Below, piece after piece: positions 1 through 11,769 of a stretch of 64,000 nucleotides of DNA (positions within the stretch are counted from its first letter, which is position 1; every line of letters starts with the position of its first letter). Source of the stretch: Calliopsis andreniformis (taxonomy: Eukaryota; Arthropoda; Insecta; Hymenoptera; Andrenidae). The position numbers and the translations under genes are program-made. Under the pieces are notes generated by a model. It ran no database searches. It saw only the letters and a list, made by a program, of their open reading frames with translations, and was not told where the DNA came from. The stretch is taken from contig NW_027480440.1 of NCBI RefSeq assembly GCF_051401765.1, forward strand, positions 4,526,001-4,590,000, in the 5' to 3' direction.

Positions 1-980
1 ATCAATCATCAATATTCAACCTTCAATCCTCAATCCTCAATCCTCAATACTCAATCCTCAATCCTCAATGTTCAATCCTCAATACTCAATCTTCAATCCT
101 CAATCCTCAATCCTCAACCCTCAGACCTCATCGTCAATACTCAATTCTCAATCCTCAATCCCCAATCTTCAGTCCTCAGTACTTAATCTTCAATCCTCAA
201 CCCTCAGTCCTCAAACCACAATTCTGAATCCTCAATACTCAATCTTCAATCCTCAACCTTCAATCCTCAATACTCAATCTTCAATCCTCAATCCTCAATC
301 TTCAATCCTCAATACTCAATCTTCAATCCTCAATCCTCAATACTCAATCTTCAATCCTCAATCCTCAATCCTCAATCCTCAATCCTCAATCCTCAATCCT
401 CAATCGTCAATCTTCAATCCTCAATACTCAATCTTCAATCCTCAATCCTCAATCCTCAATCCTAATTCTTCAAGCCTCAGTACCCAATCCTCAATCTTCA
501 ATCCTCAATCCTCAACCCTCAATCCTCAATCTTCAATCCTCAATGCTCAATCTGCAATCCTCAATCCTCAGTCCTCACTCCTCAATCCTCATTCTTCAAT
601 CCTCAATACCGAATCCGCAATCTTCAATCCTCAATCCTCAATCCTCAATTCTCAATCCTCAATCCTCAGACCCCAGACTTCAAACATCAATACTCAACCC
701 TCAGTCCTCGTCCTCAATTTACAACTCTCAATCCTCAATCCTCAATCTTCAGTCATTAATATTCAATCTTCAATCCTCAATTCTCAATCCTCAATCCATA
801 ACCCTCAATCCTCAATGTTCAATCCTCAATACCCAATCCTCAGTCTTCAATCCTCAATCCTCAATCCTCAATACTCAATCCTCAATCCTCAGTCCTCAAA
901 CCTCAATCCTGAATCCTCAATCCTGAATCCTCAATCTTCAGCCCTGAGTCCGCATCAATCAGTTGTCAATCCTCAATCCT

Positions 981-1092
981 CAATAGAATATCCTCAATTC
1001 ACAGCTTTCAATACTCAATTCTCAGTCTGCAATCTTCAAATCTCTATCCACAAACATCAATTCTCATCACTCAACCCTCAACACTCAGTCCC
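981..1092 (+). repeat. Core module type A, 16 heptads (112 bp), representative of about 47 copies
   Basis: This diverged block stays exactly in heptad register. Unit 1 is CAATAGA, 2 ATATCCT, 3 CAATTCA, 4 CAGNTTT-like, 5 CAATACT, 9 CAAATCT, 10 CTATCCA or CAATCCA, 11 CAAACAT, 12 CAATTCT, 13 CATCACT, 15 CAACACT and 16 CAGTCCC/T. Units 6-8 split it into two forms, one with CAATCTG and one with CAATCCC CATTCTT. Copies begin near 981, 2729, 3323, 4008, 5336, 5950, 6258, 7131, 8005, 8515, 9668, 13546, 15438, 16166, 17885, 18854, 19680, 21148, 21991, 22529, 23249, 24003 (truncated after about 7 units), 24507, 25472, 26527, 28265, 33345, 33708, 34218, 35427, 36153, 36747, 38186, 40389, 40745, 41255, 42464, 43197, 46906, 49109, 49465, 49975, 51184, 51910, 55806, 57538 and 59650. 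Most are preceded by units CAATCTT, CAGCCCT, CAGTCCT, CAACAAT and CAGTTGT-like, so the conserved block is longer than the core. Confidence 0.85.
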
Positions 1093-1387
1093 CAATCCTC
1101 AATATTCAATCCTCAATCCTCAATCCTGAGTCCTCAACCTTCAGCCCTCAGTCCACAACAATCAGTAGTCAATCCTCAATCCTCAATAGAATATCCTGAA
1201 TACTCAGGATTCTATACTCAAACCTCAATCCTCAACCCTCAGCCCTGATTCTCAATCCTCAATCCACAATCCTCAAACCTCAATCCTCAACCGTCAGTAC
1301 TCGTCCTCAATCTTCAAACCTCAATCCTCAATCCTCCCATCTTCAATCATCAATACTCAATCTTCAATCCTCGATCCTCAATCCTCA

Positions 1388-2674
1388 ATGCTCAATCCTC
1401 AATCCTCAGTATTCAACACTCAACCCTCAACCATCAGTCCTCAATACTCAATCATCAATCCTCAATCCTCAATCCTCAATCCTCAATCTTCAATCCTCAA
1501 TACTCAATCTTCAATCCTCAATCCTCAATCCTCAATCCTCAATCCTCAATCCTCAATCCTCAAACGTCAATCTTCAATCCCCAGTACTCAACCTTCAATC
1601 GTCAATCCTCAATCCTCAATCCTTAATCCTCATTCTTCAATCCTCAATACCCAATCCTCAATCTTCAATCCTCAATCATCAATCCTCAATCCACAATCCT
1701 CAATCTTCAATCCTCAATCCTCAATCCTCAATCCTCAATCCTCAATCCTCAATCCTCAATCTTCAATCCTCAATACTCAATCTTCGATCCTCAATCCTCA
1801 ATCTTCAATCCTCAATCCTCAATCCTCAATCCTCAATCCTCAATGTTCAATACGCAATATCCAATCCTCAACCTTCAATCCTCAAACCTCAATCCTCAAT
1901 CCTCAATCCTCAATCCTCAATCCTCAATCTTCAATCCTTAATACTCAATCTTCAATCATCAATCCTCAATCGTCAATCCTCAATCCTCATTCTTCAATCT
2001 TCAACACCCAATCCTCAATCTTCAATCCTCAATCCACAATTCTCAATCCTCAATCCTCAGCCCTCAGTCCTCAATCTTCAATCCTCAATCCTCAATCCTC
2101 ACACCTCAATCCTCAACCTTCAATCCTCAACACTCAATCTTCAACCCTCAATCCTCAATCCTCAATCCTCAATCCTCAATCCTCAATCCTCAACCCTCAA
2201 TCCTCAATATTCAATCCTCATTACTCAATCTTCAATCCTCAATCCTCAATCCTCAACCCTCAGACCTCATCGTCAATCCTCAATTCTCAATCCTCAATCC
2301 CCAATCTTCAGTCCTCAGTACTTAATCTTCAATCCTCTATCCTCAGTCCTCTATCCTCGATCCTCAATCTTCAATCCTCAATACTCAATCTTCAATCCTC
2401 AATCCTCAATATTCAATCTTCAATCCTCAATCCTCAATCCTCAATCCTCAATCCTCAATCCTCAATCCTCAATCGTCAATATTCAATCCTCAATACTCAT
2501 TCTTCAATCCTCAATCCTCAATCCTCAATCCTCATTCTTCAAGCCTCAGTACCCAATCCTCAATCTTCAATCCTCAATCCTCAACCCTCAATCCTCAAGC
2601 GTCAATCCTCAATCCTCAATCCTCAACCCTCAACCCTCAGTCCTCAAACCTCAATACCGAATCCTCAATCCTGA
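1388..2674 (+). other. Longest open frame (428 codons); translated satellite, not a gene
   Basis: This is the longest stop-free stretch that begins with ATG. It reads as about 60 imperfect copies of SSILNPQ and has no signal peptide, membrane segment or known domain. The ATG comes from a single C-to-G change in one repeat unit (CAATGCT). The upstream strand is nearly G-free, so there is no Shine-Dalgarno-like sequence. Other long examples are 68-1129, 4199-5281, 12870-14102, 36305-37405, 56429-57316 and 10501-11403. They overlap one another in different frames and read the same heptad, as expected for a 7-bp repeat. I list it only so it is not mistaken for a repeat protein. Confidence 0.9.
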
Positions 2675-4895
2675 ATCCTCAATCTTCAGCCCTCAGTCCT
2701 CAACAATCAATTGTCAATCCTCGATCCTCAATAGAATATCGTCAATTCACAGTTTTCAATACACAATCCCCATTCTTCAATCTTCAAATCTCAATCCACA
2801 AACACCAATTCTCGTCTCTCAACCCTCAGCACTCAGTCCTCAATCTTCAATCCTCAATCCTCAATCCTCAATCTTCAATCCTCAGTACTCAATCTGCAAT
2901 CCTCAATCCTCAGTCCTCACTCCTCAATCCTCATTCTTCAATCCTCCATACCGAATCCGCAATCTTCAATCCTCAATCCTCAATCCTCAATTCTCAATCC
3001 TCAATCCTCAGACCCCAGACTTCAAACATCAATACTCAACCCTCAGTCCTCGTCCTCAATTCACAACCCTCAATCCTCAATCCTCAATCTTCAATCATTA
3101 ATATTCAATCTTCAATCCTCAATTCTCAATCCTCAATCCATAACCCTCAATCCTCAATGTTCAATCCTCCATCCTCAATCCTCAATCCTCAAGCGTCAAT
3201 CCTCAATCCTCAATCGTCAACCCTCAATCCTCAGTCCTGAATCCTCAATCCGGAATCCTCAATCCTGAATCCTCAATCTTCAGCCCTCTGTCCACAACAA
3301 TCAATTGTCAATCCTCAGACCTCAATAGAATATACTCAATTCACAGTTTTCAATACTCAATCCCCATTCTTCGATCTTCAAATCTCAATCCACAAACATG
3401 AATTCTCATCACTCAACCCTCAGCACTCAGTCCTCAATCTTCAATTCTCAATCCTCAATCCTCAATCTTCAATACTCAATACTCAATATTCAATCCTCAA
3501 TCCTCAATTCTCAATCCTCAATGCTCAATCCCAAATCGTCAATCCTCAATCCCCAATCCTCAATCTTCAATCCTCAATCCTCAATCCTCAATCCTCAATC
3601 CTCAATCTTCAATCCTCAATACTCAATCTTCAATCCTCAATCCTAAATCCTCAATCCTCAATCCTCAATCCTCAATCCTCAATCTTCAATCCTCAACACT
3701 CAATCTGCAATCCTCAACCCTCAGTCCTCACTCCTCAATCCTCATTCTTCAATACTCAATACCGCATCCGCAATCTTCAATCCTCAATCCTCAATCCTCA
3801 ATCTTGAATTCTCAGTCCTCAATCCTCAATCCTCAGACCTCAAACGTAAATACTCAACCCTCAGTCCTCGTCCTCAATCCACAATCCTCAATCCTCAATC
3901 CTCAATCCTCAATCCTCAGCCCTTAAACCTCAATCCTGAATCCTCAATCCTGAATTCTCAATCTTCAGCCCTGAGTCCGCAACAATCAGTTGTCAATCCT
4001 CAATCCTCAATAGAATATCCTCAATTCACAGTTTTCAATACTCAATTCTCAATCTGCAATCGTCAGATCTCTATCCACAAACATCAATTCTCATCACTCA
4101 ACCCTCAATACTCAGTCCCCAATCCTCAATCCCGAATCCACAATCCTGAATCCTCAATCTTCAATCCTCAATCCCCAGTCCTCAATCTTCAATCCTCAAT
4201 GCTGAATCCCCAATACTCAATCCTCAGTCCTCAATCCTCAATGCTTAATCCTCAAAACTCAATCCTCAACCCTCAATCCTCAATCCACAATCTTCAATCC
4301 TCAATACTCAGTATTCAATCCTCAATCCTCAATCCTCAATCTTCAATCCTCAATCCTCAATCCTCAATCCTCAATCCTCATTCTTCAATCCTCAATACCC
4401 AATCCTCAATCTTCATTCCTCAATCCTCAATCCTCAATTCTCAATCCTCAATCCTCAGTCCTCAGCCCTCGAACCTCAATCCTCAACCCTCAGCCCTCAT
4501 CCTCAATCCTCAATCCTCAATCCTCAATCCTCAATCCTCCATCTTCAATCCTCAATATTCAATCTTCATTAATCAATCCTCAATTCTCAAACCTCAATAC
4601 TCAATCCTCTATCGTCAAACCTCAGTCCCCAATCCTCAATCTTCAATCCTCAATCCTCAATCCTCAATCCTCAATCCTCAATCTTCAATCCTCAATACTC
4701 AGTCTTCAATCCTCAATCCTCAATTACAAACCCTCAATCCTCATTCTTCAATCCTCAATCCCCAATCCTCAATCTTCAATCCTCATTCTTCAATCCTCAA
4801 TACCCAATGCTCAATCTTCAATCCTCAATCCTCAATCCTGAGTCCTCAACCTTCAGCCCTCAGTCCACAACAATCAGTAGTCAATCCTCAATCCT

Positions 4896-4965
4896 CAATA
4901 GAATATCCTGAATTCTCAGGATTCTATACTCAAACCTCAATCCTCAACCCTCAGCCCTTATTCTC
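4896..4965 (+). repeat. Core module type E (short-tailed), representative of about 14 copies
   Basis: This block starts like type B (CAATAGA, ATATCCT, GAATTCT). Unit 4 is then CAGGATT or CAGTATT, and the tail runs CAAACCT, CAATCCT, CAACCCT, CAGCCCT into a 6-bp CATCCT unit. It therefore keeps only the first part of the 16-unit core. Copies begin near 1184, 4896, 16502, 22865, 25011, 29781, 34910, 36510, 41947, 43554, 44308, 50667, 52267 and 53021. A likely hybrid with a type F head and a type E tail starts near 58117. Confidence 0.75.
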
Positions 4966-5280
4966 AATCCTCAATCCACAATCCTCAAACCTCAATCCTC
5001 AACCGTCAGTACACGTCCTCAATCTTCAAACCTTAATCCTCAATCCTCCCATCTTCAATCATCAATACTCAATCTTCAATCCTCAATCCTCAATCCTCAA
5101 TGCTCAATCCTCAATCCTCAGTATTCAACACTCAACCCTCAACCATCAGTCCTCAATACTCAATCATCAATCCTCAATCCTCAATCCTCAATCCTCAATC
5201 TTCAATCCTCAATACTCAATCCTCAATCCTCAATCCTCAATCCTCAGTCATCAAACCTCAATCCTGAATCCTCAATCCTG

Positions 5281-8200
5281 AATCCTCAATCTTCAGCCCT
5301 GAGTCCTCAACAATCAGTTGTCAATCCTCAATCCTCAATAGAACGTCCTCAATTCACAGTTTTCAATACTCAATACTCAATCTGCAATCTTCAGATTTCT
5401 ATACACAAACATCAATTCTCATCACTCAACCCTCAATAGTCAGTCCACAATCCTCAACCTTCAATCGTCAATCCTCAATCCTCAATCCTCAATCTTAATC
5501 TTCAATGCTCAATACTCAATCCTCAATCCTCAATCCTCAATCCTCAATCTTCAATCCTCAATCCTCAATCTTCAATCCTCAATCCTCAATCCTTAATCCT
5601 CAATCCTCAATCCTCAATCCTCAATCGTCAATTTTCAATCCTCAATACTCAATCTTCAATCCTCAATCCTCAATCCTCAATCCTCAATCCTCAATCCTCA
5701 TTCATAAATCCTCAATCTTCAATCCTCAATCCTCAGCCCTCATTCTCAATCCTCAATCCACAATCCTCAAACCTCAATCCTCAACCGTCAGTCCTCGTCC
5801 TCAATCCTCCCATCTTCAATCATCAATACTCAATCTTCAATCCTCAACCCTCAATCCTCAGTCCTCAAACCTCAATCCTGAATCCTCAATCCTGAATCCT
5901 CAATCCTCAGCCCAGAGTCCTCAACAATCAGTTGCCAATCCTCAATCCTCAATAGAATATCCTCAATTCACAGTTTTCAATACTCAATACTCAATCTGCA
6001 ATCTTCAGATCTCTATCCACAAACATCAATTCTCATCACTCAACCCTGAATACTCAGTCCCTAATCCTCAATCTTCAATCCTCAATCCTCAACCCTCAAT
6101 CCTCAATCTTCAATTCTCAATCCTCAATCCTCAATACTCAATCCTCAATCCTCAATCCTCAATCCTCAGTCCTCAAACCTCAATCCTGAATCCTCAATCG
6201 TGAATCCTCAATCTTCAGCCCTCTGTCCTCAACAATCAGTTGTCAATCCTCAATCCTGAATAGAATATAATCAACTCACAGTTTTTAACACTCAATACTC
6301 AATCTGCAATCTTCAAATCTCTATCCACAAACATCAATTCTCATCACTCAACCCTCAACACTCAGTCCCCAATCCTCAATCTTCAATCCTCAGTCCTCAG
6401 TCCTCAAACCTCAATCCTCAACCCTCAGTCCTCATCCTCACTTCTCAATTCTCAATCCTCAATCCTCAATCCTCAATCTTCAATCCTCAATAATCAATCT
6501 CCAATCCTAGATCATCAATCCCCAATCCTCAATCCATAATCCTCAATCTTCAATCCTCTATCACCAGTCCTCAACCTCCAATCCTCAATGCTCCATCCTC
6601 AATCCTCAAACCTCAGTCCTGAATCCTCAATCCTCAATCCTCAAATCTCAACCCTCAACCGTCAGTCCTCGTCCTCAATGCTCAACCCACAATCCTCAAT
6701 CCTCAATCTTCAATCATCAGTACTCAATCTTCAATCCTCAATCCTCAATCCTCAATCCTCCATACTCAATATTCCACACACAACCCTCAGCCATCAATCC
6801 TCAATACTCAACCACCAATCCTCAATTCTCAATACTCAATAGAATATCCTGAATTCTCATGGTTCAATACTCAATCCACAATATTCAATAATCAAATCTC
6901 AACCATCAAACATCAATTCTCAACACTCAATCCTCAACTCTCAGTCCTCTCCCTTCAATCCTCCATCCTCAATCCTCAATCCTCAAGCGTCAATCCTCAA
7001 TCCTCAATGCTCAACCCTCAATCCTCAGTCCTCAAAAATCAATCCCGATTACTCAATCCTGTATCCGCAATCCTGAATCCTCAATCTTCAGCCCTCAGTC
7101 CTCAACAATCAATTGCCAATCCTCAATCCTCAATAGAATATCCTCAATTCACTGTTTTCAATACTCAATCCCCATTCTTCAATCTTCAAATCTCAATCCA
7201 CAAACATCAATACTCATCACTCAACCCTCACCACTCAGTCCTCAATCGTCAATCCTCAATCCCTAATCCTCCATCTTCAGTCCTCAATCCTCAATCCTCA
7301 ATCCTCAATCCTCAATCTTCAATCCTCAACCCTCAATCCTCAATCCTCAATCTTCAACACTCAATAATCAATATCCAATCCTGCATCCTCAATCCCCAAT
7401 CCTCAATCCTTAATCCTCAATCTTGAATCCTCAATCCCCAGGCCTCAATCTTCAATCCTCAATTATCAATCCGCAATCCTCAATCCTCAGTCCTCAATCC
7501 TCAATCCTCAATCCTCAAACCTCAAACCTCAACCGTCAGTCCTCGTCCTTAAACCTCAACACTCAATCCTCCATCCTCAATCTTCAATCATCAATACTCA
7601 ATCTTCAACCCTCAATCCTCAATCCTCAATCCTCAATCCTCAATCCTCAATCCTCAATATTCAACGCACAACCCTCAACCATCAATCCTCAATACTCAAC
7701 CATCAATCCCCAGTTCTCAATACTCAATAGAATATCCTAAATCCTCATGGTTCAATACTCAATCAGCAATATTCAATAATCAAATCTCAATCCTCAAACA
7801 TCAATTCTCAACACTCAATCCTCAATCCTCAATCCTCACTCTTCAATCGTCAATACCCAATCCTCAGTCTTCAGTCCTCAATCCTCAATCCTCAATTCTC
7901 AATCCTCAATCCTCAGTCCTCAAATCTCAATCCTGAATCCTCAATCATGAATCCTCAATCTTCAGCCCTTAGTCCGCAACAATCAGTTGTCAATCCTCAA
8001 TCATCAATAGAATATCCTCAATTCACAGGTTTCAATACTCAATACTCAATCTGCAATCTTCAGATCTCCATCCACAAACATCAATTATCATCACTCAAAC
8101 CTCAATCCTCAGTCCCCAATCCTCAATCTTCAATCCTCAATACTCAACCATCAATCCCCAGTTCTCAATACTCAATAGAATATCCTAAATCCTCATGGTT

Positions 8201-8330
8201 CAATACTCAATCAGCAATATTCAATAATCAAATCTCAATCCTCAAACATCAATTCTCAACACTCAATCCTCAATCCTCAATCTTAATCTTCAATCCTCAA
8301 CACTCAATCTTCAATCCTCAATCCTCAATG
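5281..8330 (+). repeat. Second mosaic block, source-like segment for copies at 8.5 and 13-15 kb
   Basis: About 240 bp at 5281-5520 matches 8460-8700 (offset 3,179). About 385 bp at 5802-6186 matches 13398-13782 (offset 7,596). About 560 bp at 6399-6960 matches 14721-15282 (offset 8,321). A 130-bp stretch with AATCCTCATGGTT near 7700-7830 is repeated near 8150-8280. No non-repeat sequence lies between these segments. Confidence 0.75.
6837..6948 (+). repeat. Core module type B, 16 heptads, representative of about 26 copies
   Basis: Type B has the same length and frame as type A and shares units 1, 2, 5, 9, 11, 12, 15 and 16. It differs in unit 3 (GAATTCT), unit 4 (CATGGTT or CATGATT), units 6-8 (CAATCCA, CAATATT, CAATAAT) and unit 13 (CAACACT). 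It is usually followed by CTCTCTT, CAATCCT and CCATCCT. Copies begin near 6837, 7728, 8173, 15158, 16802, 17605, 20868, 25248, 26247, 27985, 31540, 32043, 35147, 37906, 39087, 42184, 45007, 46626, 47807, 50904, 53720, 55526, 58837, 59370, 60780 and 62413. It is often preceded by units containing CAACCAT and by CAATTCT CAATACT. The shared unit order implies A and B descend from one block, which is inference. Confidence 0.85.
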
Positions 8331-10620
8331 CTCAATCCTCAATACTCAATCTTCAATCCTCAATCCTCAATACTCAATCTACAATCCTCAATACTCAATC
8401 TGCAATCCTCAATCCTCAGTCCTCAATCCTCAATCCTCATTTTTCAATCCTCAATACCGAATCCTCAATCTTCAGCCCTGAGTCCTCAACAATCAGTTGT
8501 CAATCCTCAATCCTCAATAGAACGTCCTCAATTCACAGTTTTCAATACTCAATACTCAATCTGCAATCTTCAGATTTCTATACACAAACATCAATTCTCA
8601 TCACTCAACCCTCAATAGTCAGTCCACAATCCTCAACCTTCAATCGTCAATCCTCAATCCTCAATCCTCAATCTTAATCTTCAATGCTCAATACTCAATC
8701 TTCAATCCTCAATCCACAATCCTCAATCTTAATCTTCAGTCCTCAATACTCAATCTTCAACCCTCAATCCTCAATCCTCAATCCTCAACACTCTATCCTC
8801 AATCTTCAATCCTCAATACTCAATCTTCAATACTCAATCCTCAATCCTCAATCCTAAATCCTCAATCCTCAATCCTCAATCGTCAATCTTCCATCCTCAA
8901 TACTCAATCTTCAATCCTCAATCCTCATTCCTCAATCCTCAATCCTCAATCTTCAATCCTCAATACTCAATCTTCACTCCTCAATCCTCTATCCTCAACC
9001 CTCAATCCTCAATCCTCAATCCTCAATCGTCAATCCTCCATCCTCAATACTCAATCTTGAATCCTCAATCCTCAGTCCTCAACCCTCAACCCTCAATCCT
9101 CATTCTTCAATCCTCAATACCCAATCCTCAATCTTCAATCCTCAATCCTCAATCCTCAATCCTCAATCCTCAATAGTCAATCCTCAATCTTCAACTCTCA
9201 GTGCCAAATCCTCAATCTTGAATACTCAATCCTCAATCCTCAAACTTCAATCCTCAATACTCAATCTTCAATCCTCAATCCTCAATCCTCAATCCTCAAT
9301 CCTCATTCTTCAATCATCAATACCCAATCCTCAATCTTCAATCCTCAATGCTCAATCTTCAATCCTCCATCCTCAATCGTCAATCCTCAATCGTCAATCC
9401 TCAATCGCCAGGCTTCAATCCACAATACTCAATCTTCAATCCTCAATCCTCAATCCTCATTCCTCAATCCTCAATCCTCAATGCTCAATCCTCAATACTC
9501 AATCTTCAATCCTCAATCCTCAATACTCAATCTACAATCCTCAATACTCAATCTGCAATCCTCAATCCTCAGTCCTCAATCCTCAATCCTCATTTTTCAA
9601 TCCTCAATACCGAATCCTCAATCTTCAGCCCTGAGTCCTCAACAATCAGTTGTCAATCCTCAATCCTCAATAGAACGTCCTCAATTCACAGTTTTCAATA
9701 CTCAATACTCAATCTGCAATCTTCAGATTTCTATACACAAACATCAATTCTCATCACTCAACCCTCAATAGTCAGTCCACAATCCTCAACCTTCAATCGT
9801 CAATCCTCAATCCTCAATCCTCAATCTTAATCTTCAATGCTCAATACTCAATCTTCAATCCTCAATCCACAATCCTCAATCTTAATCTTCAGTCCTCAAT
9901 ACTCAATCTTCGACCCTCAATCCTCAATCCTCAATCCTCAACACTCTATCCTCAATCTTCAATCCTCAATACTCAATCTTCAATACTCAATCCTCAATCC
10001 TCAATCCTAAATCCTCAATCCTCAATCCTCAATCGTCAATCTTCCATCCTCAATACTCAATCTTCAATCCTCAATCCTCATTCCTCAATCCTCAATCCTC
10101 AATCTTCAATCCTCAATACTCAATCTTCACTCCTCAATCCTCTATCCTCAACCCTCAATCCTCAATCCTCAATCCTCAATCGTCAATCCTCCATCCTCAA
10201 TACTCAATCTTGAATCCTCAATCCTCAGTCCTCAACCCTCAACCCTCAATCCTCATTCTTCAATCCTCAATACCCAATCCTCAATCTTCAATCCTCAATC
10301 CTCAATCCTCAATCCTCAATCCTCAATAGTCAATCCTCAATCTTCAACTCTCAGTGCCAAATCCTCAATCTTGAATACTCAATCCTCAATCCTCAAACTT
10401 CAATCCTCAATACTCAATCTTCAATCCTCAATCCTCAATCCTCAATCCTCAATCCTCATTCTTCAATCATCAATACCCAATCCTCAATCTTCAATCCTCA
10501 ATGCTCAATCTTCAATCCTCCATCCTCAATCGTCAATCCTCAATCGTCAATCCTCAATCGCCAGGCTTCAATCCTCAATACTCAATCTTCAATCCTCAAT
10601 CCTCAATCCTCATTCCTCAA
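8328..10620 (+). repeat. Tandem direct duplication, period 1,153 bp
   Basis: Landmarks recur at a constant +1,153 bp. CAATGCT units fall at 8328 and 9481, the type A core with GAACGTCC at 8515 and 9668, the TTGAATACTC landmark near 9218 and 10371, and CAATGCTCAATCTT near 9348 and 10501. The copies are close to identical, with a scattered change such as TCTTCAACCC against TCTTCGACCC. They lose match near 9470 and 10620. The period is 164 heptads plus 5 bp, so it contains non-heptad slips. Translated frames repeat at the same offset. Confidence 0.85.
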
Positions 10621-11750
10621 TCCTCATTCTTCAATCCTCAATACCCAATCCTCAATCTTCAAACCTCAATCCTCAATCCTCAACTCTCAATCCTCGATCC
10701 TCAGTCCTCAGTCCACAAAGCTAAATCCTCAACCCTCAGCCCTTATCCTCGATCCTCAATCCTCAAACTTCAGTCCTCAATCCTCAATCCTCAATTCTCA
10801 ATCCTCAATCCTCAGTCCTCAGTCCTCAAACCTCTACCCCCAACCCTCAGCCCTCATCCTCAATCCTCAATCCTCAATCCTCAATCTTCAATCCCCAATA
10901 CTCAATCTTCAATAGTCAGACCTCAATTCTCAATCCTCAATACTCAATCCTCAATCGTCAATCCTCAATCCCCAATCCTCAACCTTCAATCCTCAATCCT
11001 CAATCCTCAATCCTCAATCCTCAATCTTCAATCCACAATACTCAATCTGCAATCCTCAATCCTCAATCCGCAATCCTCAATCATCAATCCTCAATCCTCA
11101 ATCTTCAATCCTCAATACTCAATCCTCAATTCTCAATCCTCAATCCTCAATCCTCAGACCTCAAACAGCAATACTCAACCCTCAGTCCTCGTCCTCAATC
11201 CACAACCATCAATACCGAAACCTCAATCTTCAATCATCAATATTCAATCTTCAGTCCTCAATCCTCAATCCTCAATCCTCAAACCTCAATCCTCAACCGT
11301 CAGTCCTCGTCCTCAAACCTCAACCCTCAATCCTCAATCCTCAATCTTCAATCCTCAATCCTCAGTCCTCAAACCTCAATCCTCAATCCTCAGTACTCAG
11401 TAATCAATCCTCAATCTTCAATACTGAATCGTCAATCCTCAGTCCTCAATCCTCAATCCTCAATCCTCGTTCCTCAAACCTCAATCCTCAACCCTCAGTC
11501 CTCACACTCAATTCTCAATTCTCAATCCTCAATCCTCAATCCTCAATCTTCAATCCTCATTAATCAATCTCCAATCCTAGATCCTCAATCCCCAATCTTC
11601 AATCCTTAATCCTCTATCATCAATCCTCAATCCCCAGTCCCCAATCTTCAATCCACAATGCTCAATCCTCAATCCTCAACCCTCAGTCCTCAACCCTCAA
11701 TCCTCAATCCTCAAACCTCAATCCTCAACCGTCAGTCCTCGTCCTCAATC
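10250..11750 (+). repeat. Source copy of a 1.5-kb direct duplication
   Basis: 10250-10902 matches 11770-12422 at +1,520 bp, and 11118-11750 matches 12421-13053 at +1,303 bp. The part at 10903-11118 is absent from the second copy. Its left 370 bp is also the end of the 1,153-bp duplication, so the two events overlap. Landmarks are the GTGCCAAATCC unit, the TCGCCAGGCTTC unit, CACAAAGCTAAATCC and the AACAGC form of module C. Confidence 0.85.
11154..11250 (+). repeat. Module C: CAGACCT-led block with a 6-bp slip unit
   Basis: The block runs CAGACCT, CAAACAT or CAAACAG, CAATACT, CAACCCT, CAGTCCT, then the 6-bp unit CGTCCT. It continues with CAATCCA, CAACCCT or CAACCAT, and CAATCTT, CAATCAT, CAATATT. 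The 6-bp unit shifts the heptad phase by one base at the same place in every copy. Copies lie near 666, 3008, 3835, 11155, 12458, 13237, 17258, 20526, 21680, 24398, 25903, 34603, 41640, 44135, 50360, 52848, 57231 and 63768. Confidence 0.8.
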
Positions 11751-11769
11751 CTCAACCCTCAATCCTCAA

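Larger units (their letters stand above)
1..5280 (+). repeat. Left mosaic block with short diverged direct copies
   Basis: This stretch contains five type A or E cores per few kb and several short, diverged copies. About 120 bp starting near 90 recurs near 2230 (offset 2,139). About 280 bp at 540-820 recurs at 2882-3162 (offset 2,342). About 390 bp at 1120-1510 recurs at 4832-5222 (offset 3,712). These copies differ by several substitutions each, more than the copies to the right of 31 kb. No gene is present. Confidence 0.75.

Noticed and set aside
68..1129. A 353-codon open frame with SSILNPQ repeats, and about 80 similar frames across the window
   Set aside because: They arise from a stop-free 7-bp unit, overlap each other in several frames with the same peptide, start at chance ATGs and lack any ribosome-binding signal. 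Their copies follow the DNA duplications, not coding units.
6837..6870. AGAAT and ATTCT inverted arms around a 7-bp spacer in type B and E heads (and the GAATTC palindrome)
   Set aside because: The arms are only 5 bp, and GAATTC arises from one C-to-G change in CAATTCT. There is no sign of a terminator (no T tract, no G-C stem).
6837..6948. Possible remnant of a gene or mobile element in the less repetitive cores
   Set aside because: Every base of types A, B, E and F parses into 7-bp units related to CAATCCT, so they are diverged repeat units rather than inserted foreign sequence.
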